Positions 15,967-23,907 are shown, numbered from the stretch's first letter. The stretch is DNA of 64,000 nt from Paenibacillus sp. 1011MAR3C5 (GCF_003591485.1 NZ_QZCF01000013.1:1-64000), one strand, 5' to 3'. Numbers and translations are program-made. Notes: a model not told the origin generated them from the sequence alone.

Positions 15967-17535
15967 TCAAGCAAAACGATTTGCAGTCGCCCACTTTGTA
16001 ATTACCTTATCTAAAATATCAAGACGTGGCAACGACCGATACCAATGTTGCGCTTGGTCTCCAGGCAAACAACTCGCGCCCGCTAAAAATGCCCTTTTAA
16101 TCCATGGTGTGAGCTCCGATATATTACGTCTTCTTGCACGGAACCAATGATCTAGTCCAGCACGCCCCATCGCTAGTATAAGCTCCCTTTGGCAATATTG
16201 GTCGGTTAACTCCGTGAATAGTCTCATGAATTTATCATCGTTATTCCATTCATTATTGTATGTAAACGTACTAAGTATCCATATCCTATTGTATTCTAAA
16301 TGCCCAACCACTGAGTCCGTGCATAATTTTAAAAGATCCGTTCCAATTCGAGGCTTTATTAAATTATTGATATCGATCGTTTGAAAGTACAACATTACTT
16401 CTTTGATAACTGGATACAACTTATTAATATTACGTAATAGACAATCGACACTGTCGGGACTTCCAATCTGCGTAAGGCGTTTTAAAAGGAATTTTACAAG
16501 AGATATATCAATATCATCTGCTTCCTCCAAATGTCTCTCTAAGATTCCCTCTAGGTTTAAACGTTTGATCTGTTCTTGAATATCGTCACCAAGTTCGTCC
16601 AAGTCAAAGGAATCATATGGATTGAAAATCACAATATCAGACAGTATTTCATGAAGCTGCTCACTTAATCCATTGATTTCTTGGTCTCGCTCGCTCCCCA
16701 ATATCTTACTTTCGAAATTATCAACTGTCATGACCCGAGTCTTATGTTGCTGTAAGGTTAGACCATGGTTCTCAAACAAAAGGTTAGCGAGTGTACCTAA
16801 TGCTCCAAGTGCGTCCTTCTCACTTTCGCAAAAAATTCTGAAGTCATCTACAAAACGACAGTGTATTAATCCCTCTCCCACTAAACCGCGATCAACATCA
16901 TCCAGCACCAATTCAGCCAAAAGTCGTGATGCTGATTGCCCAACAGGAATACCGTAAGATACGCTCCCGTTAAGCTGGCTTAGACATCGTTTCAAGGCTT
17001 TTATATGGTTTGTTTTCGTGGTTGCTTCTCCTAGTGCTTGTTCCAGTGGGTGAGAATAAATACGAGGAAAGAAATCAGCAATATCAGCTACAACGACATA
17101 TTCGTATTTTCCGGATTGTGCTAAAACTGTACAATGATCTTGAAATGCCTGCCAATTATAACTTTGGTCATACATTCGCCCATCATCATCAGGTTCGAAT
17201 CTACTGGAAAAAACAATATTCTCATCTTTAGGAATTCTGAAGTTTTCAATGTCCTTCGCTATCTCGTAAATCAGTGATGTAAAAATAATTGAATCTAATG
17301 GATCCAACTGAGTAGAGATTCGAAAACCATACCGATGTTTAGGTGTTAATAAGCGACGATATGATCGCAATTCCCAGTTCAACACATTCTGCTGAGTAAT
17401 TTCAGGCTTTATTTCCGAGTCCCAGTACGCTCGAATTGCGGCAAACTCAAACGGCAAAGGGAAAATATCGGTATCACCATATTTTTCTATATGCTCTAAT
17501 GCCCAGTCGTAAGACCGCTCTTGCAGCTTTAACAT
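15967..17535 (-). CDS. stand-alone reverse transcriptase, probable anti-phage RT
   Basis: 522 residues. RT motifs are clear: YVVVADIADFFPRIYSHPLE (first catalytic Asp), GIPVGQSASRLLAELVL, and CRFVDDFRIFC, where FVDD replaces the more usual YADD. The C-terminal ~240 residues look all-helical and lack maturase or endonuclease domains, arguing against a group II intron protein. This fits the Abi/DRT 'unknown group' RTs; I cannot name the class. GGGAGG precedes the ATG. Only about 80 bp separate the start from repeat S5, so a long upstream ncRNA is unlikely within this unit. Confidence 0.82.
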   Translation of the reverse strand: MLKLQERSYDWALEHIEKYGDTDIFPLPFEFAAIRAYWDSEIKPEITQQNVLNWELRSYRRLLTPKHRYGFRISTQLDPLDSIIFTSLIYEIAKDIENFRIPKDENIVFSSRFEPDDDGRMYDQSYNWQAFQDHCTVLAQSGKYEYVVVADIADFFPRIYSHPLEQALGEATTKTNHIKALKRCLSQLNGSVSYGIPVGQSASRLLAELVLDDVDRGLVGEGLIHCRFVDDFRIFCESEKDALGALGTLANLLFENHGLTLQQHKTRVMTVDNFESKILGSERDQEINGLSEQLHEILSDIVIFNPYDSFDLDELGDDIQEQIKRLNLEGILERHLEEADDIDISLVKFLLKRLTQIGSPDSVDCLLRNINKLYPVIKEVMLYFQTIDINNLIKPRIGTDLLKLCTDSVVGHLEYNRIWILSTFTYNNEWNNDDKFMRLFTELTDQYCQRELILAMGRAGLDHWFRARRRNISELTPWIKRAFLAGASCLPGDQAQHWYRSLPRLDILDKVITKWATANRFA

Positions 17536-17601
17536 GTTAAGCCTCCCTTATGAAAATTGAAAAATTACTAATAAATCATTAAGTTCTAAATATTTGAGTC
17601 C

Positions 17602-17646
17602 TACTTTTCGTCGTCACTTATGGTACTGTTCCCCAATTAATTTCTA
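17602..17646 (-). repeat. rlmH-end att-like repeat S5 with coding remnant
   Basis: Core 17614-17631. The minus strand reads AAATTAATTGGGGAACAGTA then CCATAAGTGA, encoding K-L-I-G-E-Q-Y-H-K-stop, against [10 protein letters not shown]-stop in rlmH. About ten codons of rlmH-like sequence are kept. GACGAAAAG follows where rlmH has GGCGAAAT. Confidence 0.8.
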
Positions 17647-17815
17647 AACAATCCCGGATCGATTGATAAGATTAGCTCACTGCGGCCGAAGGAGAGGCGC
17701 CGAAACGGCTACGATGCGGTTAGTCGTGCGGATGTGTCCAACTGATCCGATACCTGCCAAACTTATCTCTTGCCAAATGAACCCCACAGAAATTGGATAT
17801 GTATAAACCAGTCCA

Positions 17816-18568
17816 TTACTCAGTATCCGTCATATCCGCACTCTGTATCACTAGACTATCTTTGTGCTTCACATATACAATCGCAATAGGAAAACTTGAG
17901 GGAGACCCCTTCCCACCTTCCAGTACTCTGACTTCACGTGCACCGAAAACGTAATAGTCACTATCTAATAATTCCTTGATCATTTTGGTTATTTCAAAAC
18001 TGAATCTAACTCTTTCACCGGATTCAAAATCGCTTAGTAAATCTCCAAAATCATGCAGATATTGTAGAAAGCCTGAAATCAATTCAACCTCAGTCTCATT
18101 TTTGGGTTCATCATGGTCAAATTCATATCCCATTGCTCTATCCAAAATATTAATGATTTCTCTTCCGGTTGTAATTCTAGGTAACTTTTCAGGAATATTC
18201 TCCTTGATTCTTTTAATTCTCGGAGGTTTGTCTTCTTGGTGGTCAAGGCTTTTAGATACCCAAAGCTCATGGTTTACTTTAAGTTGTTTAATAATATCTT
18301 CGGTAAACGTCTCGGGTTGATCATCAATCATCTTATGATGAATACGACATAACAGAATTAAGTTCTCATAAGTATCTATTTCATCTTTAGGGCGGTTTGG
18401 ATCATGTCTAGGCCCATTCCTCTGTCCAGAAATAATATGGCATTCCTCACCGACAATTGACGAATCATCTTTTTCAGTCTCATCAACAATTAGTATTTGC
18501 TTACATATGGAACATCTATTTCCCGATCTACCCCATAATATCTTTCTAGTCTTATCTGAGATCGACAT
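17816..18568 (-). CDS. HNH endonuclease-domain protein
   Basis: 250 residues. The N-terminal zinc-type HNH fold is clear: CSIC (residues ~18-21), EECHIISG, YENLILLCRIHHKMIDDQ, giving the paired Cys/His ligands and the His-Asn-His core. The C-terminal ~130 residues are not recognised. Such single-gene HNH proteins are often restriction or defence nucleases; the target is unknown. GGGAGGTC lies 12 bases before the ATG. It is the only gene between repeats S5 and S6, making a minimal 1.2-kb cargo unit. Confidence 0.85.
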   Translation of the reverse strand: MSISDKTRKILWGRSGNRCSICKQILIVDETEKDDSSIVGEECHIISGQRNGPRHDPNRPKDEIDTYENLILLCRIHHKMIDDQPETFTEDIIKQLKVNHELWVSKSLDHQEDKPPRIKRIKENIPEKLPRITTGREIINILDRAMGYEFDHDEPKNETEVELISGFLQYLHDFGDLLSDFESGERVRFSFEITKMIKELLDSDYYVFGAREVRVLEGGKGSPSSFPIAIVYVKHKDSLVIQSADMTDTE

Positions 18569-18723
18569 GGGATTTTCGCTGACCTCCCTTAAATATGAGT
18601 TCGACTAATGTCCTACACTTTAGAGACTTTTATTATTTCACCTCTAGTTTCTTAATGGAACACGTAGCTCGCCATTAGTTCAATAATACCACGAATTTGG
18701 AAAACATTGTCGCATTTGGTCGT

Positions 18724-18759
18724 ACAAAAATCCCCCTAGAACCCACCTCTAGGGGGATT
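18724..18759 (-). terminator. strong intrinsic terminator
   Basis: Perfect 11-bp stem AATCCCCCTAG/CTAGGGGGATT; on the minus strand it runs straight into TTTTT. It lies between S6 and the HNH gene and could stop transcription coming through the S6 boundary. Confidence 0.85.
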
Positions 18760-18820
18760 AGCATATTTTTATAGTACCTTCCTCCAACACTATTACAGGC
18801 TTTTACATCCTTCTTGTTAC

Positions 18821-18905
18821 AAATTTTAGCTGTCACTTATGGCACCGTTCCCCCGATTAATCTAATTGCCCCATACATCTGCTCCACCAGCACCAGCCGC
18901 ATAAA
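18821..18905 (-). repeat. rlmH: rlmH-end att-like repeat S6 with longest rlmH remnant
   Basis: The minus strand encodes RLVLVEQMYGAI then, after a frame slip, I-N-R-G and C-H-K-stop, against [20 protein letters not shown] in rlmH. At least 25 codons of an rlmH 3' end are preserved with point changes and a frameshift. The core is 18833-18850, and AAATTTGTAAC follows the stop. Confidence 0.85.
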
Positions 18906-18985
18906 ACATCTGGTAAACCGAGCGGCGTAGGTACGCAGCGGAAAAATGGTTTTAGATGATGCCACCGACATCTATGAAAGACCTA

Positions 18986-19348
18986 CTAAAGACTGTAATT
19001 GTAATAACTCGATGTTCCATAATCGTATAATGAAATTGATTTATTCTTTACTTCTCCACTAAAATGGCATGACTGCCCATAATCATATCCTTCAAACTTA
19101 AGTCCTTTTATTTTAAGTTCAATATGGTGGCTGTCACCATAATGGTATAAATCGTATTTTGAACTTCCATGATTTCCTGAAACATGACAACTATTTTCGT
19201 AATCATATACCTCAACTTTACTATCATCTATCTTACCATCAATGCTGATGTATCTAGATTGCGAATAGTCATACACCGAACCTGTTTTAACACCTGAAAT
19301 AATCCTTCCAGCGATATAAGCAACAGCTGCCCTTGTATGATTTTTCAT
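18986..19348 (-). CDS. small tyrosine-rich tandem-repeat protein
   Basis: 120 residues made of about five ~20-residue repeats, each opening with a Y-x-Y-x-x-S motif: [56 protein letters not shown]. Before them is a hydrophobic segment ([13 protein letters not shown]). The regular spacing suggests a beta-helix or stacked beta-strand fold. AGGAGG precedes the ATG. I recognise no family. It lies between S6 and S7 with another orphan gene, so a role as element cargo is likely, but its function is unknown. Confidence 0.7.
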   Translation of the reverse strand: MKNHTRAAVAYIAGRIISGVKTGSVYDYSQSRYISIDGKIDDSKVEVYDYENSCHVSGNHGSSKYDLYHYGDSHHIELKIKGLKFEGYDYGQSCHFSGEVKNKSISLYDYGTSSYYNYSL

Positions 19349-19559
19349 TGAGATTCCTCCTATTTTTAAATGTTTTATTGGTGGTTTCGTTCATCGTTCA
19401 TATATTCACGACGTCCATTGCCCTTAGATAGCTCTTATCTTAGGAGAATGGATGTGTCCGCAGCCTATACTTCCTGAAGAACTTCTGTGGACCTAGAAAC
19501 GAAAGGATCGATGAGCGAATATGGTGTTATGTGATGCTCACTGCTTCATTGGGATACTT

Positions 19560-19970
19560 TCAATTATTATTGATTTTCTTCATTATTATTAAATATCTTT
19601 CTGAACCCAATAACAATTCACTATAAAAGAACATGTACTGCATGTGATAACTCATATTAAAACTACTCTTGTGATACTTTATTAAATGGTCTACATATTC
19701 TTTATAAAAGTTCTTTATCCGCTTTTCTGTCTTTATTGTGTCAAGATAGTTTGATAATTCTATTAGTTTTTGTTTAGTATATTCCAGTACATCCCGAATT
19801 TCTTCTTCTGTTAATTTCTCATATGCTTCTGATCTGGAGTTCCAATGGTTATCGAACACTTCGCGGTTTTCATTTAAGATGAAGTATATTGGTTTGACTA
19901 ATTCTCTTTCTTGTTTCAACCTATGCATTTCGAATGCATTTTTTAATTTCCGAATAATGAGACATCCCAC
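19560..19970 (-). CDS. hypothetical helical protein
   Basis: 136 residues, AT-rich, predicted mostly alpha-helical with charged heptad-like stretches (EIRDVLEYTKQKLIELSNYL) and no membrane segment or signal peptide. The start is uncertain: the frame opens at a GTG with a weak ribosome-binding site, and an internal ATG exists at codon 15. No family recognised. It sits upstream of the tyrosine-repeat gene in the same S6-S7 unit, 211 bp apart. Confidence 0.55.
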   Translation of the reverse strand: MGCLIIRKLKNAFEMHRLKQERELVKPIYFILNENREVFDNHWNSRSEAYEKLTEEEIRDVLEYTKQKLIELSNYLDTIKTEKRIKNFYKEYVDHLIKYHKSSFNMSYHMQYMFFYSELLLGSERYLIIMKKINNN

Positions 19971-20134
19971 CTCATTTAAAGATCTACTATGCTCTTAGGG
20001 AGTTTCACATAACATCGTATTCACGAGCTTAGTAAATACCTTTGTTACAATCTGGTATTCGAAACCGCTCACCTTGTCTAATCTTACCACACAAGTGGGA
20101 AATAGTGGATATATTTATAGTTACATGGAACTAG

Positions 20135-20163
20135 AAAACCTCTGAAACCAACGGTGTCAGAGG
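20135..20163 (-). terminator. terminator-like hairpin
   Basis: CCTCTGA/TCAGAGG stem with an 11-base loop; on the minus strand it is followed by TTTTC. It lies just inside repeat S7. Confidence 0.5.
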
Positions 20164-20198
20164 CACGTTACCCCACGTTTTTATTTCCTTGACAACCC

Positions 20199-20275
20199 AA
20201 ATTTCGCCGTCACTTATGGCACTACTCCCCGTTTTAATTATTTGCCCGATACACTTGCTTCAGCAGAGCACATGC
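20199..20275 (-). repeat. rlmH: rlmH-end att-like repeat S7 with coding remnant
   Basis: The minus strand aligns with rlmH as K-Q-V-Y-R-A-N-N, stop, N-G-E, stop, C-H-K-stop, matching [17 protein letters not shown] with several substitutions and in-frame stops. Core 20210-20227. GGCGAAATTTGG after the stop is identical to the sequence after the real rlmH stop. Confidence 0.8.
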
Positions 20276-20373
20276 ATTCGATTAGTGCGGGAAGGTCAGT
20301 CCCGATTTCAACGAGAGGCTGGGCAAATGGCAGCTTTTTAAGCGGAGCCGCTTCCATTGACAATATAGCGAAA

Positions 20374-20400
20374 GGGCTTTTCCTTTGTCTGGAAAAGCCC
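20374..20400. other. perfect 10-bp hairpin
   Basis: GGGCTTTTCC-TTTGTCT-GGAAAAGCCC. There is no strong T-run on either side. The bases after it (CGGTCAGAGACACGTG, then CGTTTA) resemble those following the hairpin at 20139-20163, so the two may be copies of one end structure. Confidence 0.4.
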
Positions 20401-20538
20401 TCGGTCAGAGACACGTGCCTTCGTTTATCATTTAAACGTAATAAGACAATTTCAGAATCCACCTTTTGCAGAGCCTCATTGTACCCTCAAAAAAATAGGC
20501 GGATTGCAGCTCTTTACAGACTATACGGTAGTACAGCT

Positions 20539-20910
20539 TTATTTGATAAATATTTCAGTTATAACCTTAGGCTTCCATACTCTACCTACTTCTACATCAT
20601 CCCTAATGCGCCCAGAATACACCCCAAGAAATTTTGTTACCATTGATCCTCCGATTAAATGACGCCCATCGGCTGTCGAATACCCACTTGAGATTCTAAG
20701 AATCACTGGTGACCCCGACATCCCACTTCGTGTTGTTGCATCAATTAGAAACATTCTTCGTCCTTCGTAATCCACCATCGGGTCTGAGGCTATATGGCCT
20801 GTCTTCCATATTGGCCAACCAGTGGAAGACAATCCTAATGGAAATCCAATAATGGATGTTAGTATTGCTGGTCGAAGCACTACATCAGTATTTATCAGAT
20901 TAAAATCCAA
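20539..20910 (-). pseudogene. C-terminal half of a trypsin-like peptidase
   Basis: About 120 residues containing IGFPLGLSSTGWPIWK and TTRSGMSGSPV, where GMSGSP is the nucleophile motif of trypsin-like serine peptidases. The His and Asp parts of the triad and the N-terminal barrel are absent. The family resembles stand-alone trypsin-like peptidases found in accessory islands. The frame opens abruptly at an ATG without a ribosome-binding site. A matching N-terminal segment lies on the opposite strand at 20950-21027, so an inversion broke the gene. Confidence 0.7.
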
Positions 20911-20949
20911 TGGATATAATGAAATATCATTTTTTTTAGTTACAGGAAT

Positions 20950-21027
20950 AGCTTACAGCTAGAGTGTTTTGCTAACGGTCAATCACTTGGGTTTGCTACT
21001 GGCTTTGTCCCCATTCTTGTTTTATAG
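20950..21027 (+). pseudogene. N-terminal fragment of the trypsin-like peptidase, inverted
   Basis: The plus-strand frame reads SLQLECFANGQSLGFATGFV before drifting to a stop at 21025. LxLG-ATGF is the first-strand motif that precedes the catalytic His in trypsin-like peptidases. It lies 40 bp from the C-terminal part, which is on the other strand. The identification of such a short piece is tentative. Confidence 0.4.
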
Positions 21028-21150
21028 TGCGAGTCCCTCATACTATAATTAATTAAACAGTTTGTCCAAACTCTTGCTACAGCAGTGTTCATACCATTTG
21101 ATTTCATTAGCTATAGTCGAAAATCATCAGGTAGTCAGGAAAAACGCCTT

Positions 21151-21192
21151 TAAATTTCACCAAATTTCGCCCTACTTATGGTACGGTTCCCC
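21151..21192 (-). repeat. rlmH-end att-like site S8 (intact gene end)
   Basis: The reference copy: GAACCGTACCATAAGTAG (21172-21189) is the end of rlmH and GGCGAAATTTGG follows. A further AAATTTCACC lies 11 bp beyond. By analogy with the staphylococcal SCC system this is the element-chromosome junction next to rlmH. Confidence 0.75.
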
Positions 21193-21651
21193 CCGATTAA
21201 TCTTCACCGCCCTATAAACCTGCTCCACCAGCACCAATCTCATCAGCTGGTGCGGCAAAGTCATCCGCCCAAAGCTAAGCTTCTGCTGGGCGCGCTTGAG
21301 TACCGAGGGAGCAAGACCATTGCTCCCTCCAATAACAAAAGCCACGTGGCTGCGCCCATACGTGGCTAACTTATCGAGCTGGTCCGCGAGATCCTCGCTG
21401 GACCAGAGCTCGCCATCGAGCGCGAGCGCGATGACGTGGGCGTCTGGCTTCAGCTGCGCCAGAAGCCGCTCCCCCTCACGCTCTCGCACTTGCAATTCTT
21501 CCGCCGGACTCATCGTCTCCGGCGCCTTCTCATCGGGCACTTCCGTGAGCGTAAGCTTCACGTAAGGCCCGAGCCGCTTGGCATATTCCGCGATGCCAAG
21601 CGTCAAGTACTTCTCCTTCAGCTTCCCGACGGACGCTATCTGAATATGCAT
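21172..21651 (-). CDS. rlmH: 23S rRNA (pseudouridine1915-N3)-methyltransferase RlmH
   Basis: 159 residues, the normal length of this SPOUT-family enzyme, which methylates pseudouridine 1915 in helix 69 of 23S rRNA on assembled 70S ribosomes. Seen: N-terminal [14 protein letters not shown], the SAM-knot region FVIGGSNGL and the invariant tail [19 protein letters not shown]. Gene order htrA ... rlmH matches Bacillales. Its final codons are the repeat unit found seven more times to the left, and the gene stays intact at that junction. Confidence 0.97.
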   Translation of the reverse strand: MHIQIASVGKLKEKYLTLGIAEYAKRLGPYVKLTLTEVPDEKAPETMSPAEELQVREREGERLLAQLKPDAHVIALALDGELWSSEDLADQLDKLATYGRSHVAFVIGGSNGLAPSVLKRAQQKLSFGRMTLPHQLMRLVLVEQVYRAVKINRGEPYHK

Positions 21652-21772
21652 ATGAGGCCCATCCCTCTACCTATTTTTTGTACACTAACAGAAGTGGGCA
21701 GACGCTCTCTCTCACCTTTACAAGCAGCTCGTCTGCTCCATCACTCCAGCTGTCTTCATCTTTCCCGTCACG

Positions 21773-21940
21773 CTATACCACCAGGAACGCCGCAGCATCC
21801 TCGCAGAAGTCGCACTTGCGCGGCGGGTCCCAATCCGCGAATTGCGTCTCCTTCAGATCGACCACATCCGGCGCATCCTCGTATTCGTCTACAAAACGCT
21901 CCAATGCCTTCTCAATACACGGTTTACATACACAATACAT
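21773..21940 (-). CDS. CxxH/CxxC small protein, BA_5709 family
   Basis: 55 residues from the ATG at 21938-21940, with AGGAAG about eleven bases upstream; a longer frame upstream is not protein-like. It has two metal-ligand pairs, CVCKPC near the N-terminus and CDFC near the C-terminus, separated by an acidic FVDEYEDAPDVVDL segment. This matches the small zinc-binding family that sits next to rlmH in Bacillus and Paenibacillus. Function is unknown. Confidence 0.85.
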   Translation of the reverse strand: MYCVCKPCIEKALERFVDEYEDAPDVVDLKETQFADWDPPRKCDFCEDAAAFLVV

Positions 21941-22243
21941 AGCTGATTCGCTTCCTATTCTTCGAGAGTATAAGTGCTTATTCGACTTCTTCCAGCATAG
22001 CAGAACAGGCCCTTTTCTGTGAAGAAAACATTTTGTTAGCAAGTCACATGAAGAAAGCATGTGGCGCCACCCCTACCGCTACACCGACCGCACAAAGCTG
22101 CGCATGTTGCCGAACCCAGCACCCCGCCCCTCATCCATCCTGTATATCCAACCCTTAGTCTATGTAGACAGGCAAAGCCTATTCCAACAATCCGGAACAC
22201 AAGTCTTCACCTAAATATCCGCTCCAAAAAGCAGCACACTCAT
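21941..22243. other. spacer without recognised features
   Basis: About 300 bp between the CxxH/CxxC gene and the end of the TetR gene. No supported gene or clear terminator was seen. Confidence 0.4.
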
Positions 22244-22822
22244 CTATTTCTTCACATGAGTCTTCGCCGCTGTTGGCCGCCAGTTGATCATCTTGATCAG
22301 TTGATCCTGCATATAGGCAGGCGTATACTGAAAGCCGCCCTCAATCCAGTGGAACACAAGGCCCATGAGCGCATGGATGCTGTACACCATCATCAGCTCG
22401 CGGTTGATGGACTCCGTCTCCTGCTCCAGCTCCTCGCTGGACAGCTTCTTGATCGCCCCGAACATCTTCTCCTTGATAACCGGCAGCACATCGCTGTGGA
22501 ACAGCGTCGTATACACCGGCGCACGGTCGTGAATATGCTCAAAGATCTTCACCGAGTTCGCCGTCAGCTCATCCACCCGGAACACATCCAGATCGCCATA
22601 CGGCGCACGGAACGACTCAATCAGCTCGTCGATCAACTCCGAGATGACTTCGTCAAGCAGCCCCTCCTTGTTCTCATAGTGGGTGTAGAATGTCCCCCGG
22701 TTATAATTGGCCCGCTCCACGATCTCCGTAATCGTGATAGCCGAGAAGCTCTTCTCCGACATAAGAGTCAGAAGCGCATCCCTGAGCGCCACCTTGCTGC
22801 GCGCAATACGCCTGTCCGCCAT
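22244..22822 (-). CDS. TetR/AcrR family regulator
   Basis: 192 residues from the ATG at 22820-22822 (GGAAGAA upstream); an earlier ATG is less well placed. HTH at about residues 12-55 (ITITEIVERANYNRGTFYTH) and a C-terminal TetR_C_33-like domain. Divergent from an SDR gene. The 220-bp gap holds an inverted repeat TTAACACCTG/CAAGTGTTAA that overlaps the SDR promoter, so repression of the SDR and of itself is likely. The ligand is unknown. Confidence 0.9.
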   Translation of the reverse strand: MADRRIARSKVALRDALLTLMSEKSFSAITITEIVERANYNRGTFYTHYENKEGLLDEVISELIDELIESFRAPYGDLDVFRVDELTANSVKIFEHIHDRAPVYTTLFHSDVLPVIKEKMFGAIKKLSSEELEQETESINRELMMVYSIHALMGLVFHWIEGGFQYTPAYMQDQLIKMINWRPTAAKTHVKK

Positions 22823-22932
22823 AATATTTTCTTCCTTCCACAAAAAAGTAATCAACAACCGTGCGTGTTTTGTCTGTTAACGTACAAATGAAAACGTTTT
22901 ATATATTGTGGCAATCTGCCTTATTGTATATA

Positions 22933-22970
22933 TTGATCTTAACACCTGTTCGCTATTATACAAGTGTTAA
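22933..22970 (+). promoter_or_regulatory. SDR promoter overlapped by TetR operator
   Basis: -35 TTGATC (22933-22938) and -10 TATACA (22957-22962), 18 bp apart. The inverted repeat TTAACACCTG (22939-22948) / CAAGTGTTAA (22961-22970) occupies the spacer and the -10 box, a layout expected for repression. Confidence 0.55.
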
Positions 22971-23042
22971 AATTCCGCCTCACAGGCGCATAGCCGTAGT
23001 CCATCAAGAACCATACTAACTCTTTAAGAGGAGGACTCTCAC

Positions 23043-23801
23043 ATGAAACTTAATGGCCAAGTAGCCGTCATCACAGGCGCAGCATCCGGCATGGGCAAAG
23101 CGACAGCCCTGCTCTTCGCAGCAGAAGGCGCGAAGGTGATCGTATCTGACCTGTCCGCCGATAACGCCGCAGTCGTCGTGCAAGAGATTGAAGCGAAGGG
23201 CGGTACGGCCATCGCCGTCGCTGCCAACGTAGCCAAAGAAGAAGACGTGCAAAATCTCATCGATACAGCCGTAGACACCTACGGCACGCTCGACATCCTG
23301 GTGAACAACGCCGGCATTATGGACAACTTCGTGCCAGCCGCCGATCTGACGGACGAGCTGTGGGATCGCGTCTTCGCCGTCAATACGACAGGCCCGATGC
23401 GCGCGATTCGCAAGGCGCTCCCAATCTTCACCGCGAAGCAAAGCGGCGTCATCGTCAACGTGGCATCTGCTGGCGGCCTGTACGGCTCCAGAGCCGGGGC
23501 CGCGTATACCGCAGCCAAGCATGCTGTCGTCGGCCTGACCAAGAACGTCGGCTACCAATACGCGACGCAAGGCATTCGCTGCAATGCGATCGCTCCAGGC
23601 GGCGTAGCGACGAATATTAGCACCACCATCAATTCGCCGAACCCGTACGGCATGGAGCAAGCCATGAAGGGCATGGGCCTCAACCCGCGCACAGGCGAGC
23701 CGGAAGAGATCGCCAAGGTTGCTTTGTTCCTCGCCTCCGACGACTCCAGCTTCGTGAATGGCACAGTTGTCACAGCCGATGCCGGCTGGACGGCCTACTA
23801 A
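23043..23801 (+). CDS. SDR family oxidoreductase
   Basis: 252 residues, classical SDR length. TGAASGMG cofactor motif (residues 11-18), NNAG, catalytic Ser in VASAGG, YTAAK active-site pair and the C-terminal GTVVTADAGW signature. Acidic Asp after the second strand (VSDLS) suggests NAD(H) preference. AGAGGAGGA precedes the ATG. It is controlled by the divergent TetR gene and followed by a bidirectional terminator. The substrate is not predictable. Confidence 0.93.
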   Translation: MKLNGQVAVITGAASGMGKATALLFAAEGAKVIVSDLSADNAAVVVQEIEAKGGTAIAVAANVAKEEDVQNLIDTAVDTYGTLDILVNNAGIMDNFVPAADLTDELWDRVFAVNTTGPMRAIRKALPIFTAKQSGVIVNVASAGGLYGSRAGAAYTAAKHAVVGLTKNVGYQYATQGIRCNAIAPGGVATNISTTINSPNPYGMEQAMKGMGLNPRTGEPEEIAKVALFLASDDSSFVNGTVVTADAGWTAY

Positions 23802-23855
23802 TCGATTCGTTGCTGCGCTAATGCGGAGATTCATTGCCTAACCTCAGCTCATAAC

Positions 23856-23894
23856 AAAGCCGGAAGGCCCGTCACAAGACGCGCCTTCCGGCTT
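23856..23894. terminator. bidirectional terminator
   Basis: AAAGCCGGAAGGC/GCCTTCCGGCTTT perfect stem of 13 bp between the convergent SDR and htrA genes; T-rich on both sides. Confidence 0.85.
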
Positions 23895-23907
23895 TATTCA
23901 TATGCGC

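Noticed and set aside
18986-19348. CRISPR-like or pentapeptide repeat
   Set aside because: The repetition is at protein level with ~20-residue period and variable DNA; no spacer-repeat structure and no five-residue periodicity.
22061-22891. 276-codon plus-strand open frame
   Set aside because: It is the antisense of the TetR gene, whose HTH domain is unmistakable; the long frame reflects GC-rich codon use.
23016-23834. 272-codon minus-strand frame
   Set aside because: Shadow of the SDR gene at 23043-23801, which has complete catalytic motifs.
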